Below, in pieces: positions 28,101 through 36,439 of a DNA stretch of 64,000 nt (the first letter of the stretch is position 1; every line of letters begins with the position of its first letter). The stretch spans positions 62,001 through 126,000 of the forward strand of contig CAVPDS010000013.1 of the NCBI GenBank assembly GCA_963702695.1, read 5' to 3'. The stretch is from VAZQ01 sp963702695. Lineage in GTDB: Bacteria; Pseudomonadota; Alphaproteobacteria; Rhizobiales; Xanthobacteraceae. A model generated the notes under the pieces. The model did no database searches and was not told the DNA's origin. It was given only the letters and a program-made list of their open reading frames with translations. Made by a program: the position numbers and the translations under genes.

Positions 28101-28255
28101 TGATGGTGGCCACCGTGCTGACGCTTCTGGTCGTGCCGGCGCTCTATGCGATCTGGTTCCGGGTGCGGGCCGACGAGCCCGTATCCTCCTTGGAGCCCGA
28201 ATTGATGGGCGAACCCGCCTGGGAGGCGGTCCCATTGCGGATCGCCGCCGAGTAG
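25121..28255 (+). CDS. RND-family efflux transporter (AcrB-like)
   Basis: 1044 aa from ATG 25121 (GGGAG upstream; ATG 25106 is less likely). Proton-driven trimeric pump subunit in the inner membrane. TM1 is ALVLFMILVLGAAGAYSYFS, followed by the porter-domain start DPSFTIKTMVVNVAWPGATA. TM4 carries the paired acidic proton relay LLVDDAIIAIEMM. A second periplasmic loop and TM7-12 follow, including ALLGLIALAGMIMRNTVILV. The order TetR-MFP-RND is a complete regulated pump locus minus the outer-membrane factor. Substrate class unknown. Confidence 0.95.
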   Translation: MKRLNLSEWAITHQALVLFMILVLGAAGAYSYFSLGRAEDPSFTIKTMVVNVAWPGATATEMQTQVADKVEKKLQELPYLDRVESYSQPGVSFIQVYLIDRTPPAKVRDLWYQVRKKVGDIKGELPAGVVGPNFNDEYGDVYSAIYMLTADGLTLADLKARAEDIRQQLLRVPNVNKVDIIGEQPEKIFIELSHAKLATLGISPQQIFDSVARQNAVTSGGSVDTSADRINLRVTGAFSGVDAIAAVPVQVDGRVFRLGDIATVKRGYQDPATFVVREGGKPSLGLGVSMQDGANILTLGEDLKAAMDATTAELPVGIEVTQIADQPAIVEHSVSEFVETFIEALGIVLLVSFLSLGWRAGIVVALSVPLVLAIVLTIMNAAGIDLNRITLGALIIALGLLVDDAIIAIEMMVVKMEQGWDRARAATFAWSSTAFPMLTGTLVTAAGFLPVGFAKSSAGEYAGGIFWIVGLALIASWIVAVLFTPYLGLKLLPDLAKPGAHKNPDAIYDTRTYRALRKVIEWALRRRATVVAGTVLMFLVAIAGFGLVQQQFFPTSTRTELFFEMRLPEGTAIGVTDAAAKEGERLLAGDPDIDTYTTYVGQGSPRFWLGLNPVLPNPNFAQIVIVAKDLEARERVKARLERALADGALPEARTRVDRFNFGPPVGFPVQFRVIGPDPMKVRGIADQVRAVMAENRKIIDPHLNWGEQVKSIRLEVDQDRARALGLTPQDVSQMLQTLLIGYTVTQYREGIEHIDVIARAIPAERLELDRLPSLTIATRNGIAVPLSQIARLNYEYEEPILWRRNRDTVLTVRGDIVDNVQAPDVTNEVLPKLQPIKDLLPYGYRIETGGSIEESVKANAALVVVFPVMAIAMLALLMIQLQSFSRLALVFVTGPLGLIGATGALLVSNRPFGFVALLGLIALAGMIMRNTVILVDQIDRDIAAGHGRHRAIIDATVRRARPVALTALAAILGMIPLATSAFWGPMAITIMGGLMVATVLTLLVVPALYAIWFRVRADEPVSSLEPELMGEPAWEAVPLRIAAE

Positions 28256-28270
28256 TAGGAGGTGTTGAAG

Positions 28271-28477
28271 ATGACGCTGCTGGCAATCGGTCGACGTATC
28301 GGAAATCCAATGAGTTGGTGCCGTCGTGAACCGACTATTACTGAGATCCTCTCGGACTCGATCATCGTTGCAGTGATGAAAGCCGATGGCGTTGATCCAT
28401 CAGCGCTCGAAGCACAGTTGCGCGGCATTGCGCAAAACTCGCCTGGCGTCCCGCACAGGGCGCGTCGTCTAGTCTAG
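28271..28477 (+). CDS. small conserved-looking protein of unknown function
   Basis: 68 aa from ATG 28271 with AGGAGG 8 bases upstream, only 15 bp after the RND stop codon. The sequence has a basic N-terminus and a compact acidic-hydrophobic segment: REPTITEILSDSIIVAVMKA, DGVDPSALEAQLRGIAQ. No membrane helix. Spacing suggests it is the last gene of the efflux operon. I cannot name a family; similar short proteins are, as I recall, common in Bradyrhizobium. Confidence 0.6.
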   Translation: MTLLAIGRRIGNPMSWCRREPTITEILSDSIIVAVMKADGVDPSALEAQLRGIAQNSPGVPHRARRLV

Positions 28478-28740
28478 GAACGCAACCGTAAATGCGCGGC
28501 GCGCCGGGCAACCTGAAGAAAGGAGACTCCAGTGGGTAAGTGGACCACCCACGACAACGAAGGAAAAGTCTTCGAGGTACAACAGTGAAAGCACAACGTT
28601 GAGTGCGCGAGCGACAATAACCGTTGCGTGCCACAGACGCCGGCAGTTCATTCGATTTTGAACGATTTGCTTTAAAGAAAATACAGAAGTCTGTTGTGCT
28701 TGATGCCATCTGGAGCAAACCCGATGACGAGGCACTCCCC

Positions 28741-28905
28741 ATGATGAGGATTTTCCAGTCGTTCATAAAAGCCGAGTGCGGGGCGACCGCCATCGAGTAC
28801 AGCCTGATCGCCGCCGGAATTTCGATCGTGATTGTCGTCGCGGTCAACAGCATAGGGTCGACGTTGAATACGACCTTCACCTCGGTATCCACGGCGCTGA
28901 AGTAA
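28741..28905 (+). CDS. Flp/Fap-type (type IVb) pilin
   Basis: 54 aa from ATG 28741. Typical Flp pilin: short leader, then a GATAIEYSLIAAGISIVIVV helix with the conserved Glu-Tyr pair, and a short C-terminus. The leader lacks the usual Gly just before the processing site (KAECGATAIEY), with cleavage expected after G. It would be processed by a CpaA/TadV peptidase and assembled by a Tad machine. No tad/cpa genes are in the window, so this is an orphan copy. Confidence 0.85.
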   Translation: MMRIFQSFIKAECGATAIEYSLIAAGISIVIVVAVNSIGSTLNTTFTSVSTALK

Positions 28906-29033
28906 AGAGCGGCTTGCTGGTGAGCTCGATCCGCACGGCGAAGCTTGCAGTTCGCCAAGGGCTTGCCAGCCGTCCACACATGGCGCCTGAGCGCGGGCTC
29001 ACAGCGGTGCGCAGGGGAATTCGCTGCTCCGCC

Positions 29034-30125
29034 TCACTTGTAGATCATTGGACCCTTGGTCGGTGGCGGAGGCGTTGGCGCGGCCGGAGAGATCGCAAAT
29101 GTCAGCCACGTATTCCAGCCGCTGGCCCGGTGCGCCGCGTCGAACTCCTTGTAGCCTTTGGCGCTGACGTAGCCCTGATATTCGCCGAGCGGGATGATGT
29201 AGCCGATCTGCGGTCCGATGCCCATGACGCGCGACTCAAAACAGCCCACACGATCGCCGGTTCCGCTGTCGCATGAGAGCTGATCGTAGACGTATCCGAC
29301 CATACCGACCTGGAGCTGCTTGGTCACAAACTGAGACGCTCCGAGATCGAGATGCATGTCAATACCGTTCTGATATTGCGTGTGGGTGTTTTCGAAATTG
29401 TAGGTGAAGCCGAGCGTGCCCGAAAACTCATGGCCGGTCTGCGGATTGAAGTAAGTGTAGGAGCCGCCGGTATCGAGCGCTTGGTGCCCAATGCCCAAAT
29501 TAGCGAGCCGCGTCGGGTCGTACGCTCCCACGGGGACGTTGCCTGACAGATAAGTCATGAAGTTATTGACACCCATGTTCCAGCGCAACGAGAACATCGG
29601 GGCGAGATCGCCGATACCGGTCACCGAGTCGGTGCGAGCACCGGAAAGGGCCACGCCGAGCGGTCCCGCACCGGTCAGCGTGGCGTCGGCAGTCGCTTGG
29701 TTGCGGCCATAAGGCACCGCCATGGCGATGACTGCCTGCGCACCGAACACCGGAGTTGCGAATACATAGGCGGGGATTGCCATGCCGAGGTCCGCATCCG
29801 CCTTCAGGTTTACGTTCAGATTGCCGCCGAAGTTCGCGGTGATGTTGCCGCGCGTGACCTGGCGCGCGAAGGCGACATCAGCGCCGGCCGATACGGACGT
29901 GTGATAATAGATGTTGGCGAAGGAGAAGCCCGGTGTCTGCGGCGTGGCGGCAAGGCTGCCGAAGAAGCCCGGGACCCAAAAGCTGACGCCACCTTCGTCG
30001 GCCTTGGCCTGTGGCGGCGAAACACCTACAGCGGCGGCGAGCAACATCGCTGAAAATAGATGATGAAGATACCTTGCGTCGCCAACTCCGCGCGCGGCTT
30101 GTGCGCCGCTCCGGCCCTTGCTCAT
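29034..30125 (-). CDS. SphA/MetA-pathway-type outer-membrane beta-barrel protein
   Basis: 363 aa from ATG 30125, with GGAGG upstream. A signal peptide (LHHLFSAMLLAAAVGVSPPQ, then AKADEGG) precedes a barrel rich in alternating aromatic and polar residues: VSFWVPGFFGSLAATPQTPG, SVTGIGDLAPMFSLRWNMG, HEFSGTLGFTYNFENTHTQY and a terminal WNTWLTFAIS strand. It fits the Phenol_MetA_deg/SphA-like outer-membrane family, thought to take up hydrophobic carbon compounds. A decayed sulfatase gene lies upstream on the same strand, but 430 bp separate them. Confidence 0.85.
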   Translation of the reverse strand: MSKGRSGAQAARGVGDARYLHHLFSAMLLAAAVGVSPPQAKADEGGVSFWVPGFFGSLAATPQTPGFSFANIYYHTSVSAGADVAFARQVTRGNITANFGGNLNVNLKADADLGMAIPAYVFATPVFGAQAVIAMAVPYGRNQATADATLTGAGPLGVALSGARTDSVTGIGDLAPMFSLRWNMGVNNFMTYLSGNVPVGAYDPTRLANLGIGHQALDTGGSYTYFNPQTGHEFSGTLGFTYNFENTHTQYQNGIDMHLDLGASQFVTKQLQVGMVGYVYDQLSCDSGTGDRVGCFESRVMGIGPQIGYIIPLGEYQGYVSAKGYKEFDAAHRASGWNTWLTFAISPAAPTPPPPTKGPMIYK

Positions 30126-30137
30126 CTTCGCCTCCAC

Positions 30138-30557
30138 TCATTTTCGCTTGCGGCCACCCCAATGGGAACGCCACTCTAAGCGAGCAGTCTGGCGCGTCGG
30201 GATCATGAACAAAATCGGGTTAGATACCGAATTTCGATCGCAGCGGTCTTTTTCTGCTGCGGTGGTGCAGGAAGGCCACACCCACGCAAGCGCTGCTTAT
30301 AAAGCAAGCTCGGCAGAATCTGCTTGCGGCGACACCAGACCTGCCCGATCTCAAGCAAGTCGCCTCCGAGGCTACCGAGTCCCTGGTTGTGCTCTAATTC
30401 CGGGCGGGCTTTATAGTCGGTCTCCTTGGTGCCGCGCCCCCCACTTTCGAGGTGCGACTACTTCATGCATTTTTTGCAAGGTCTGAAGGAGGTCGGCCGC
30501 GCGCCACTGTGCCGCTCCGCGCGAGTTCGTCGGGCGGAGCGGGACCGGCTGTTATGG
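30138..30557. other. gap with one open 3' gene fragment
   Basis: About 420 bp with no intact gene. On the plus strand a start-less frame (about 30219-30393) ends ATPDLPDLKQVASEATESLV and a stop, with coding-like composition; it may be the tail of a lost gene. Not recognised. Confidence 0.25.
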
Positions 30558-31739
30558 TTATTTGCCGACCGCACGCGCGGCGATGGCTTTGTCGATCTCC
30601 GCCTTGACAGCGGACATATTGAAACTGGCTCCGCCCTGCATCGGCGGGAAGTCGATCAGCGTCTGCGCCGCCTTCCCCACTACCTGCTGGACGAACACGA
30701 AACGCCAGAACTCGTAGGCGAACCAGTTGTAATAGGCAATCGAGCCATTGTCCTTTCCGTTGAACATACCAGTGCGTTCGTACGGATCGAGGCGCAGATT
30801 GACAAGGATCGGCCAGTCTACCTTCACCGTCGGGCCAAGCCAGCCGCCGGGCTGGTCGGTGAAACGATACTTGAAGTCGTCCACGCGTACGGCCGCCAAC
30901 GTTGACTCGGTGAGGTAGAAAATCTCGTGCCGGGCCGACGGTGACTTGCCGGTGATCAAGTCGAGCTGGTTGTAGCCGTCGAGATGCACCTTGAAGGTCT
31001 GATCGCCGATCTTCTTGCCGGTCAGCAATTCGTTCGTGATGTCCGGATTGCCGGCGGCCGCAACAAGGGTTGGGAACCAGTCGAGCCCAGAGAAGATACC
31101 GTTCTCGACCTTGCCGGCGGGGACCTTGCCCGGCCAGCGTACTATCGCCGGCACGCGGAAGCCACCTTCGAGGCCGGTGCCCTTGCCGCCGGCGAACGGG
31201 GTCTGCCCGCCATCCGGCCAAGTGAAGTTCTCGGCACCGTTGTCGGTGGTGAACACAACGATGGTGTTGTCGTCGAGACTGTTATTCTTCAGATATGTCA
31301 TGACCGAGCCGACGACGTCGTCGAGCTGCGCCATGCCGGCTTCCTGAATGCTCCAGCCGTTCTCCGACGTGCGCATCGAGTCGTATTTTTCGGACAAGTG
31401 CGTCACGACGTGCATGCGCGTCGGGTTCAGCCAGACAAAGAACGGTTTTTTATCAGTACGCGCCTTGTCCATGAACTTCGTCGTGAAGTCGAGGATTTCG
31501 TCGTCGACCGTTTCCATCCGCTTGGGGAAGAGCTCGCCAGCGTCCTCAATCCGCTGCTTCCCGATCTTTCCCCAACGCGGCTGTTCGGTCGGGTCGTCGC
31601 GATCGGTTGCAAACGAATGGACCATATTGCGCGGGCCCACCGTGTCCTTCAGCGCTTGAGGGTAGTTCCGATGCGACGGGTCCTCCATAGCGTCCAGGTG
31701 GTATAGGTACCCAAAGAATTCATCGAAGCCGTGCACGGT
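30558..31739 (-). pseudogene. arylsulfatase lacking its catalytic N-terminus
   Basis: About 393 codons match the C-terminal three quarters of a family S1 sulfatase: TVHGFDEFFGYLYHLDAMED, KKPFFVWLNPTRMHV, MAQLDDVVGSVMTYLKNN, and IVVFTTDNGAENFTWPDGG (the second half of the metal site). The N-terminal part with the first Asp-Asp pair and the C/S-x-P-x-R formylglycine motif is missing. Upstream of TVHGF the frame turns into unrelated sequence. Without the formylglycine residue it cannot be an active sulfatase. A 5' deletion is inferred. Confidence 0.8.
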
Positions 31740-31862
31740 CGAGCTTAGTACCCGCGTGGGCGCCGCGAGAAGCCCCTGGTCTAGGCTCGTGTCTTCCAGC
31801 AAGAACGGAATTGCTCTAAACGTTCACATGACGAAGAACTCGCTTACCAGGCAGAGGGAAAA

Positions 31863-32420
31863 ATGGAACAAGCGTGCCCCGATGGGACGGTGGTAGCGGT
31901 CAGCCGCAGCCCGGCCCACACGTTCAGTAAGCCCACTCAGACCGCCATCCGTCTGCTGGTCGGACTCGGCGTCGAAAGCGACGCCCATATGGGTGTAACG
32001 GTCAAGCACCGCACCCTCGTGAGGCGAGACCCAACAGCGCCCAACCTGCGTCAGGTGCACTTGATCCATGCTGAGTTGCACGAAGAACTTCGCGCTGCCG
32101 GATTTTCAGTTGTGCCCGGACAGATCGGGGAAAATGTCACCACACGAGGAATCGACTTGCTGGCGCTGCCAACCGGCACTCGGCTTTACCTCGGCGACAC
32201 TGCGTTGATAGAGGTCACTGGACTGCGTAATCCCTGTCGTCAACTAGACCACTTTCAAGCTGGCCTGACTGCGGCGCTGCTCGGGCGCGACGAGAACGGT
32301 AAGGTAATACGGAAAGCCGGCATCATGGGCATCGTGTTGTCGGGCGGAGAGGTACGGCCGGGAGACACCATCAAGGTCGATCTACCGCCGCGACCACATC
32401 AACCACTGGATCGAGTTTAG
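31863..32420 (+). CDS. MOSC-domain protein
   Basis: 185 aa, with AGAGGG upstream of the ATG. A complete stand-alone MOSC beta-barrel: VVAVSRSPAHTFSKPT at the N-terminus, GVESDAHMG, RQVHLIHAEL, PGQIGENVTTRGIDLLALP, and the conserved cysteine motif TGLRNPCRQLD expected to bind a sulfur-carrying cofactor. MOSC proteins handle molybdenum-cofactor sulfur or act in Moco-linked reduction, in the cytoplasm. It is divergent from the sulfatase remnant; the true partner is unknown. Confidence 0.9.
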   Translation: MEQACPDGTVVAVSRSPAHTFSKPTQTAIRLLVGLGVESDAHMGVTVKHRTLVRRDPTAPNLRQVHLIHAELHEELRAAGFSVVPGQIGENVTTRGIDLLALPTGTRLYLGDTALIEVTGLRNPCRQLDHFQAGLTAALLGRDENGKVIRKAGIMGIVLSGGEVRPGDTIKVDLPPRPHQPLDRV

Positions 32421-32805
32421 ATTCTCGTAATAGTCGAAGCAGCGATGCAAACCGCTGACGGAAATCCAGGTTTCTAAGAGCAACCATCATCGAGGCTCTG
32501 TGCGAAGTGTTGCATGATGTTCCGGCATGGCGGGATTCCGGCGATGCGCTGCTCAGGGTGATGGACAAATTCAAATATCCCGATGCCTGGATCAGATCGT
32601 CGCCGTTCGCGACAAAATGTTTCGAAGCACCACATGTAAGATGCCGCGTTGCGCTTCGGGAGAGACGCTTCATTGATCATCTCCCAAAACTACGACCCGC
32701 CACTCCGGAACGGAATTCCCCTTCCTAAGCTGTCAAGCCAGACCGATTCAGCTATTGTCTGACGGGCCCTAAGGACCCGATGTGCGCGCTGACGCGGAGT
32801 CTTCC
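32421..32805. other. intergenic stretch without a supported gene
   Basis: Several short frames exist on both strands (for example minus 32474-32680) but none has a ribosome site or recognisable domain. Nothing else seen. Confidence 0.4.
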
Positions 32806-33468
32806 ATGCCTCGAATCATGTTCTCGTCTCCCGAAAACCTCCCGCTCTCACACTTGTTCATCATCGATCACAACGTCGGTCGTCACGGCGCCAACCATCG
32901 TCACGATGTCCTGCTCGTGCAATTTTTTCTCCGCGCCGTACTCCCTGCGCCGTTGCCGGGACAACCGCTGCAGCCGATCGATGGCGTCTGCGGACAACAG
33001 ACCGTGGACGCCATCAGATACTTTCAAACGGCACAACTTCGTGGTGTCGCGATTCGCGAATCCGCGGCACGAGGCGACCGGAATCCTCGGCAGAGCGGGA
33101 GTGCTGGCGGGTCCGACGGCTCAGTCCGGTTCGTTAGCAGCAATAGCCGCATTGGGACCGGCAGGATCACAGACGGGACGTCGAACACGTTGCTGGTCGG
33201 CGAGCAACCTCCGGCCGAGGCCGATCAACATGTGCAACAGCACTACGGCAGAGTGCAGGCGCCACACCGCAGCGAACCGCTGCACGGCGGCATGACGATC
33301 GTGCAATTGAACCTTGCGTATCTTCGCGCTTGTGGTGGCGCGCGGTTCAAGTCGCTCGACCACGATCCATCGTTTCCGGGCGAACTGTCTCCCGCGTTCT
33401 ACGGCAGCATCAGCGGCGGATTGAATATCCAGGGCGCCCAAAACAATCTTCGTCAGATCGGCATCTAG
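32806..33468 (+). CDS. hypothetical protein with peptidoglycan-binding-like segment
   Basis: 220 aa from ATG 32806 (CGGAG upstream). The first third resembles a PG_binding_1-type repeat (VLLVQFFLRAVLPAP, then GVCGQQTVDAIRYFQTAQLR). The middle (about residues 85-125) is rich in Gly/Ser/Arg with SDGSVRFVSSNSRIGTGRIT and looks out of character. The C-terminal part (HGGMTIVQLNLAYLRACGGA, then LDHDPSFPGELSPAFYGS) is coding-like. No signal peptide. Possibly a frameshifted or recombined gene; function unknown. Confidence 0.45.
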   Translation: MPRIMFSSPENLPLSHLFIIDHNVGRHGANHRHDVLLVQFFLRAVLPAPLPGQPLQPIDGVCGQQTVDAIRYFQTAQLRGVAIRESAARGDRNPRQSGSAGGSDGSVRFVSSNSRIGTGRITDGTSNTLLVGEQPPAEADQHVQQHYGRVQAPHRSEPLHGGMTIVQLNLAYLRACGGARFKSLDHDPSFPGELSPAFYGSISGGLNIQGAQNNLRQIGI

Positions 33469-33513
33469 TACCTGGAATCATTGAAACATGATCCACCGGA
33501 CATCACGGGCTGC

Positions 33514-33623
33514 GCGTCGTCCCCGCGAAAGCGGGGACCCAAACGCCGTGCCCTCGCGAATTTGCGCCGGGTGCGAATCTCCATTTCGGAGGGTATGGGT
33601 CCCCGCTTTCGCGGGGACGACGC
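33514..33623. repeat. 110-bp MITE/REP-like element with 27-bp perfect inverted ends
   Basis: The ends at 33514-33540 and 33597-33623 are perfect inverted copies, each itself a hairpin (CCCCGCGAAAGCGGGG). There is no coding capacity. Elements with GTCCCCGCGAAAGCGGGGAC ends are widespread in Rhizobiales genomes. Confidence 0.85.
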
Positions 33624-33674
33624 AAGAGATGGCCCGCCGGTGCTTTGCGAGTCAGCTTTGATTGAAAGTCGGTA

Positions 33675-34408
33675 CTAGTGTCCTGATCGACAAATTATTT
33701 ACATTCTCGCGACGGTGACGCAAGGAGGCGGGAATGGCGAAGGGCCGAGCGGTGGCGATTGTATTGGAAGCCGGTGACTTTACTTGTCGCCACCGGAACG
33801 CGCCGTTGTGCTGTGTGTCGACGAGAAATCCCAGGTGCAGGCGCTCGACCGCACGCAGCCGCTGCTGCCGCTGCGGCCCGGCCAAGTCGAACGGCGCACG
33901 CATGACTACAAGCGGCACGGAACGACATCTCTGTTCGCGGCGCTCGATGTGAAGGCCGGGACCATCGTCGGCAAATGCATGTCCCGACACCGCGCGACGG
34001 AGTTCCGCAAGTTCCTTGACGAGGTCGAGCGCAACGTACCCACCGATCTCGACATTCATGTCATCATGGACAACTACGGCACGCACAAGACCAAGCTCAT
34101 TCGCAACTGGTTCGCCAAGCGCCCGCGCTGGCATGTGCACTTCACGCCGACATCGGCCTCATGGCTCAACCAAGTCGAACGCTTCTTCGCGCTGCTGACC
34201 AAACGCGCCCTCAGGCGAGGGGTGTTCCGCTCGGTTGCCGATCTCGAAAGCGCTATCAAAACTTACATCGAGGCCACCAATGCCGACCCCAAACCCTTCC
34301 GCTGGACCAAGACCGCTAACGACATCCTGGCCAGCATCCAACGCTTCTGCCTGCGTACCCTCGCGGCAAACCCCTAGAATGAAACGGATTTAGGAATCAG
34401 GACACTAG
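33675..34408 (+). mobile_element. IS630-family element, internally deleted copy A
   Basis: Bounded by CTAGTGTCCTGAT and ATCAGGACACTAG terminal inverted repeats. The start and end sequences match those of the element at 52489-54302. It keeps the beginning of the transposase (MAKGRAVAIVLEAGD) and then jumps to the catalytic DDE half, so several hundred bases are missing. Target-site bases CTAG occur at both ends. Confidence 0.88.
33734..34377 (+). pseudogene. IS630-family transposase, deleted in the N-terminal half
   Basis: The ATG at 33734 starts as in copy B (AKGRAVAIVLEAGD), but the DNA-binding helix-turn-helix region is deleted and the frame changes at the junction. The catalytic part is intact in the frame from 33784: LCVDEKSQVQALDRTQPLLP, HVIMDNYGTHKTKLI and NQVERFFALLTKRALRRG, which holds the three acidic DDE residues. 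It ends RFCLRTLAANP. The catalytic half could be translated from ATG 33784 but would lack end recognition. Confidence 0.85.
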
Positions 34409-35499
34409 ACGCGATGGGCTTCCACCGCATCCTCGTTCCATTCGAGTCCCGTTCCTGGGACATCGGGTATGTGCAGGAGCCCGTCTTTAATCTGGTATGG
34501 CGTTTGCAGAATTGGATCGGCCCAGTCCTGCCATTCCAGCCAATGGGCCGTCTCAGTGACGCGCATCATGTGGGCTGCGACCTCGGGGTAGAGATGGGTC
34601 GACACCGGGATTCCCGCTGCACCAGCGATGGCCGCCGCACGCATCCAGCCCGTAACACCACCGATGCGCATGAAGTCCGGCATTACGAGATCGCATGCCT
34701 CCTTCGCAAGCGCCTTGTGCATCTCCCGCGGGCCATAGAAGTTCTCTCCGATTTGCAGCGGAGTTTTCAGCTCCGCCGCAAGCCGCGCATAACCATCAAG
34801 GTTATCGTAGACGATCGGCTCTTCGATCCAGGCAAGCCCTAGGTCGTCGATCGTGTGGCATCGTTGCAGAGCTTCGGCGAGATCGAGGCCCTGATTGAAG
34901 TCGACCATCAGATGCGCCTCCTCACCCAGGGCTCTGCGCACCGCATCAAGGGTCGCAAGGTCATCGGATAGGCGCTGGCGACCTAGCCGGAGCTTGAGGG
35001 CGCTGAATCCGCCTTCGTCCCGCAATTCCAGCGCTTCCTCCGCGACGGCCTGCGGCTTTTTCAGCCAAAGACCGTTGCTGTTGTACGACTTCACGGGGCC
35101 AACCGTGCCCCCGAGCAGTACGCAAAGGGGGAGATTCGCAGCCTTCGCGAGCGCATCCCAGGTCGCCATATCGAGGCCGGAGGCAGCGATCATCGACAAA
35201 CCTTCGTAACCTACGAAATGTAATGATTTCCGCGCCGCATCAAATAGCTCGATCGGCGCCGCACGCCGGCCCTTGAGCGTCGCGCCGAGATCGTTGATCG
35301 CCGGCACCAGATAGCGCATGGCTTTGATGACGTAGGGCTCCAGATAGCTGCGGCCGACGATTCCTTCTTCGGTCAGAAGATCGATCAGGACGAGAGGCCA
35401 CTCGGTGATGGTGGCAATCCTCGCGATGATCGGCCGTTTCAATTTGAGGACGATTGGCCGCGCGGTGATGGCTCTTAAAGTCAAGGCAGCGTGCGCCAT
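34405..35499 (-). CDS. mandelate racemase/muconate-lactonizing-type enolase-superfamily enzyme
   Basis: 364 aa from ATG 35499. N-terminal capping domain, then the TIM barrel with the subgroup residues in order: SALKLRLGR (Lys), MVDFNQG (Asp), WIEEPI (Glu), QIGENF (Glu), MPDFMRIGG (Asp) and VSTHLYPE (His). This set fits the mandelate racemase subgroup, which removes an alpha-proton from a carboxylate; the substrate cannot be assigned. The stop codon TAG (34405-34407 on the minus strand) lies inside the CTAG end of the IS630 copy, so the last residues may have been altered by insertion. Divergent from a TetR gene. Confidence 0.9.
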   Translation of the reverse strand: MAHAALTLRAITARPIVLKLKRPIIARIATITEWPLVLIDLLTEEGIVGRSYLEPYVIKAMRYLVPAINDLGATLKGRRAAPIELFDAARKSLHFVGYEGLSMIAASGLDMATWDALAKAANLPLCVLLGGTVGPVKSYNSNGLWLKKPQAVAEEALELRDEGGFSALKLRLGRQRLSDDLATLDAVRRALGEEAHLMVDFNQGLDLAEALQRCHTIDDLGLAWIEEPIVYDNLDGYARLAAELKTPLQIGENFYGPREMHKALAKEACDLVMPDFMRIGGVTGWMRAAAIAGAAGIPVSTHLYPEVAAHMMRVTETAHWLEWQDWADPILQTPYQIKDGLLHIPDVPGTGLEWNEDAVEAHRV

Positions 35500-35603
35500 G
35501 GCGAATACCGGTGGTTTGGTTCGGGACTGGACAAGGTCCCTATTCCACCTGCCCGAGGGCCGATGTAAATTCACTAATGAGTATACTTTGAGAGGCAGCC
35601 GCT

Positions 35604-36209
35604 GTGCCGCGGTCCGCTGAGCAGACATACAAACGAATTCTCGAAGGTGCCTACAAGCTCTTTCGCCGGCGGGGCTACGGCCGGGTCACCATGGACGACA
35701 TCGCGGCTGAGGCCAGGCTCACAAAGCGCACGCTCTATCATCACTTCAGCAGCAAGGACCAACTACTCGCCAGCGTCTTGGACGCGCAGCATCACTTGGC
35801 CTTGCAGGCCTTCAGGACCTTCGGAGATCAACTGTCGGGATCGGCCGAGGCCATCGTGCAGGGGATGTTTCGAGAGCTCGCGGTGTGGGCCGACAGGCCC
35901 CGTTGGGCTGGGTCGGGGTTCACGCGGCTGGTCATCGAACTTGCGGACCTTCCCGGGCACCCCGCTCGTTTGATTGCGCGCCGACACAAGGCGCAACTGG
36001 AGCGTTGTCTGGCCGAGCTTCTGGAACGCTCTGGAGTGCGGCAAGCCGGAGAGCTTGCGCGTGCGATCTGGCTGCTGTCGGAGGGCGCAATCTCTCTGAT
36101 TTTGGTCCATGGCGATCGCGGCTATTCAGCGGCGGCCGGAGATGCCGCGACCACGCTCGTTCGCTGTCATCTGGACAAATACCTGCGGGCTCAAGGGCGC
36201 TCGCACTGA
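35604..36209 (+). CDS. TetR-family regulator
   Basis: 201 aa from GTG 35604. N-terminal helix-turn-helix: YKRILEGAYKLFRRRGYGRV, TMDDIAAEARLTKRTLYHHF, SSKDQLLASVLD. The C-terminal half is a helical ligand/dimer domain (AELLERSGVRQAGELARAIW). It is divergent from the mandelate-racemase-like gene with 104 bp between starts, so it probably controls that gene. A short palindrome AGTATACT lies in the gap near 35580 but is too short to call an operator. Confidence 0.88.
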   Translation: MPRSAEQTYKRILEGAYKLFRRRGYGRVTMDDIAAEARLTKRTLYHHFSSKDQLLASVLDAQHHLALQAFRTFGDQLSGSAEAIVQGMFRELAVWADRPRWAGSGFTRLVIELADLPGHPARLIARRHKAQLERCLAELLERSGVRQAGELARAIWLLSEGAISLILVHGDRGYSAAAGDAATTLVRCHLDKYLRAQGRSH

Positions 36210-36439
36210 CGGCGTTGGCAATGTCTCTTGCGGGTCAACCGCGTTGCCGCCTCCAGGCGATACGGCGTCGTAACGGAATGCGGACTTCGCGCCGCGCCCC
36301 CTTGGTTCGACACGGAAAGCCGGCTTTTGTCCAACCGTCATCACATTGTGCTTCGCGCTTTGCGCTGGGTCGCGGATCGCGTTCCGCTCCGCTGTACGCG
36401 TCCGGGACCCGAGGGAGTGCCACGCGGCCATAGACGAGT

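Noticed and set aside
35576..35592. TetR operator in the divergent region of the mandelate-racemase-like gene
   Set aside because: Only the 8-bp AGTATACT palindrome is seen, too short to support a call.
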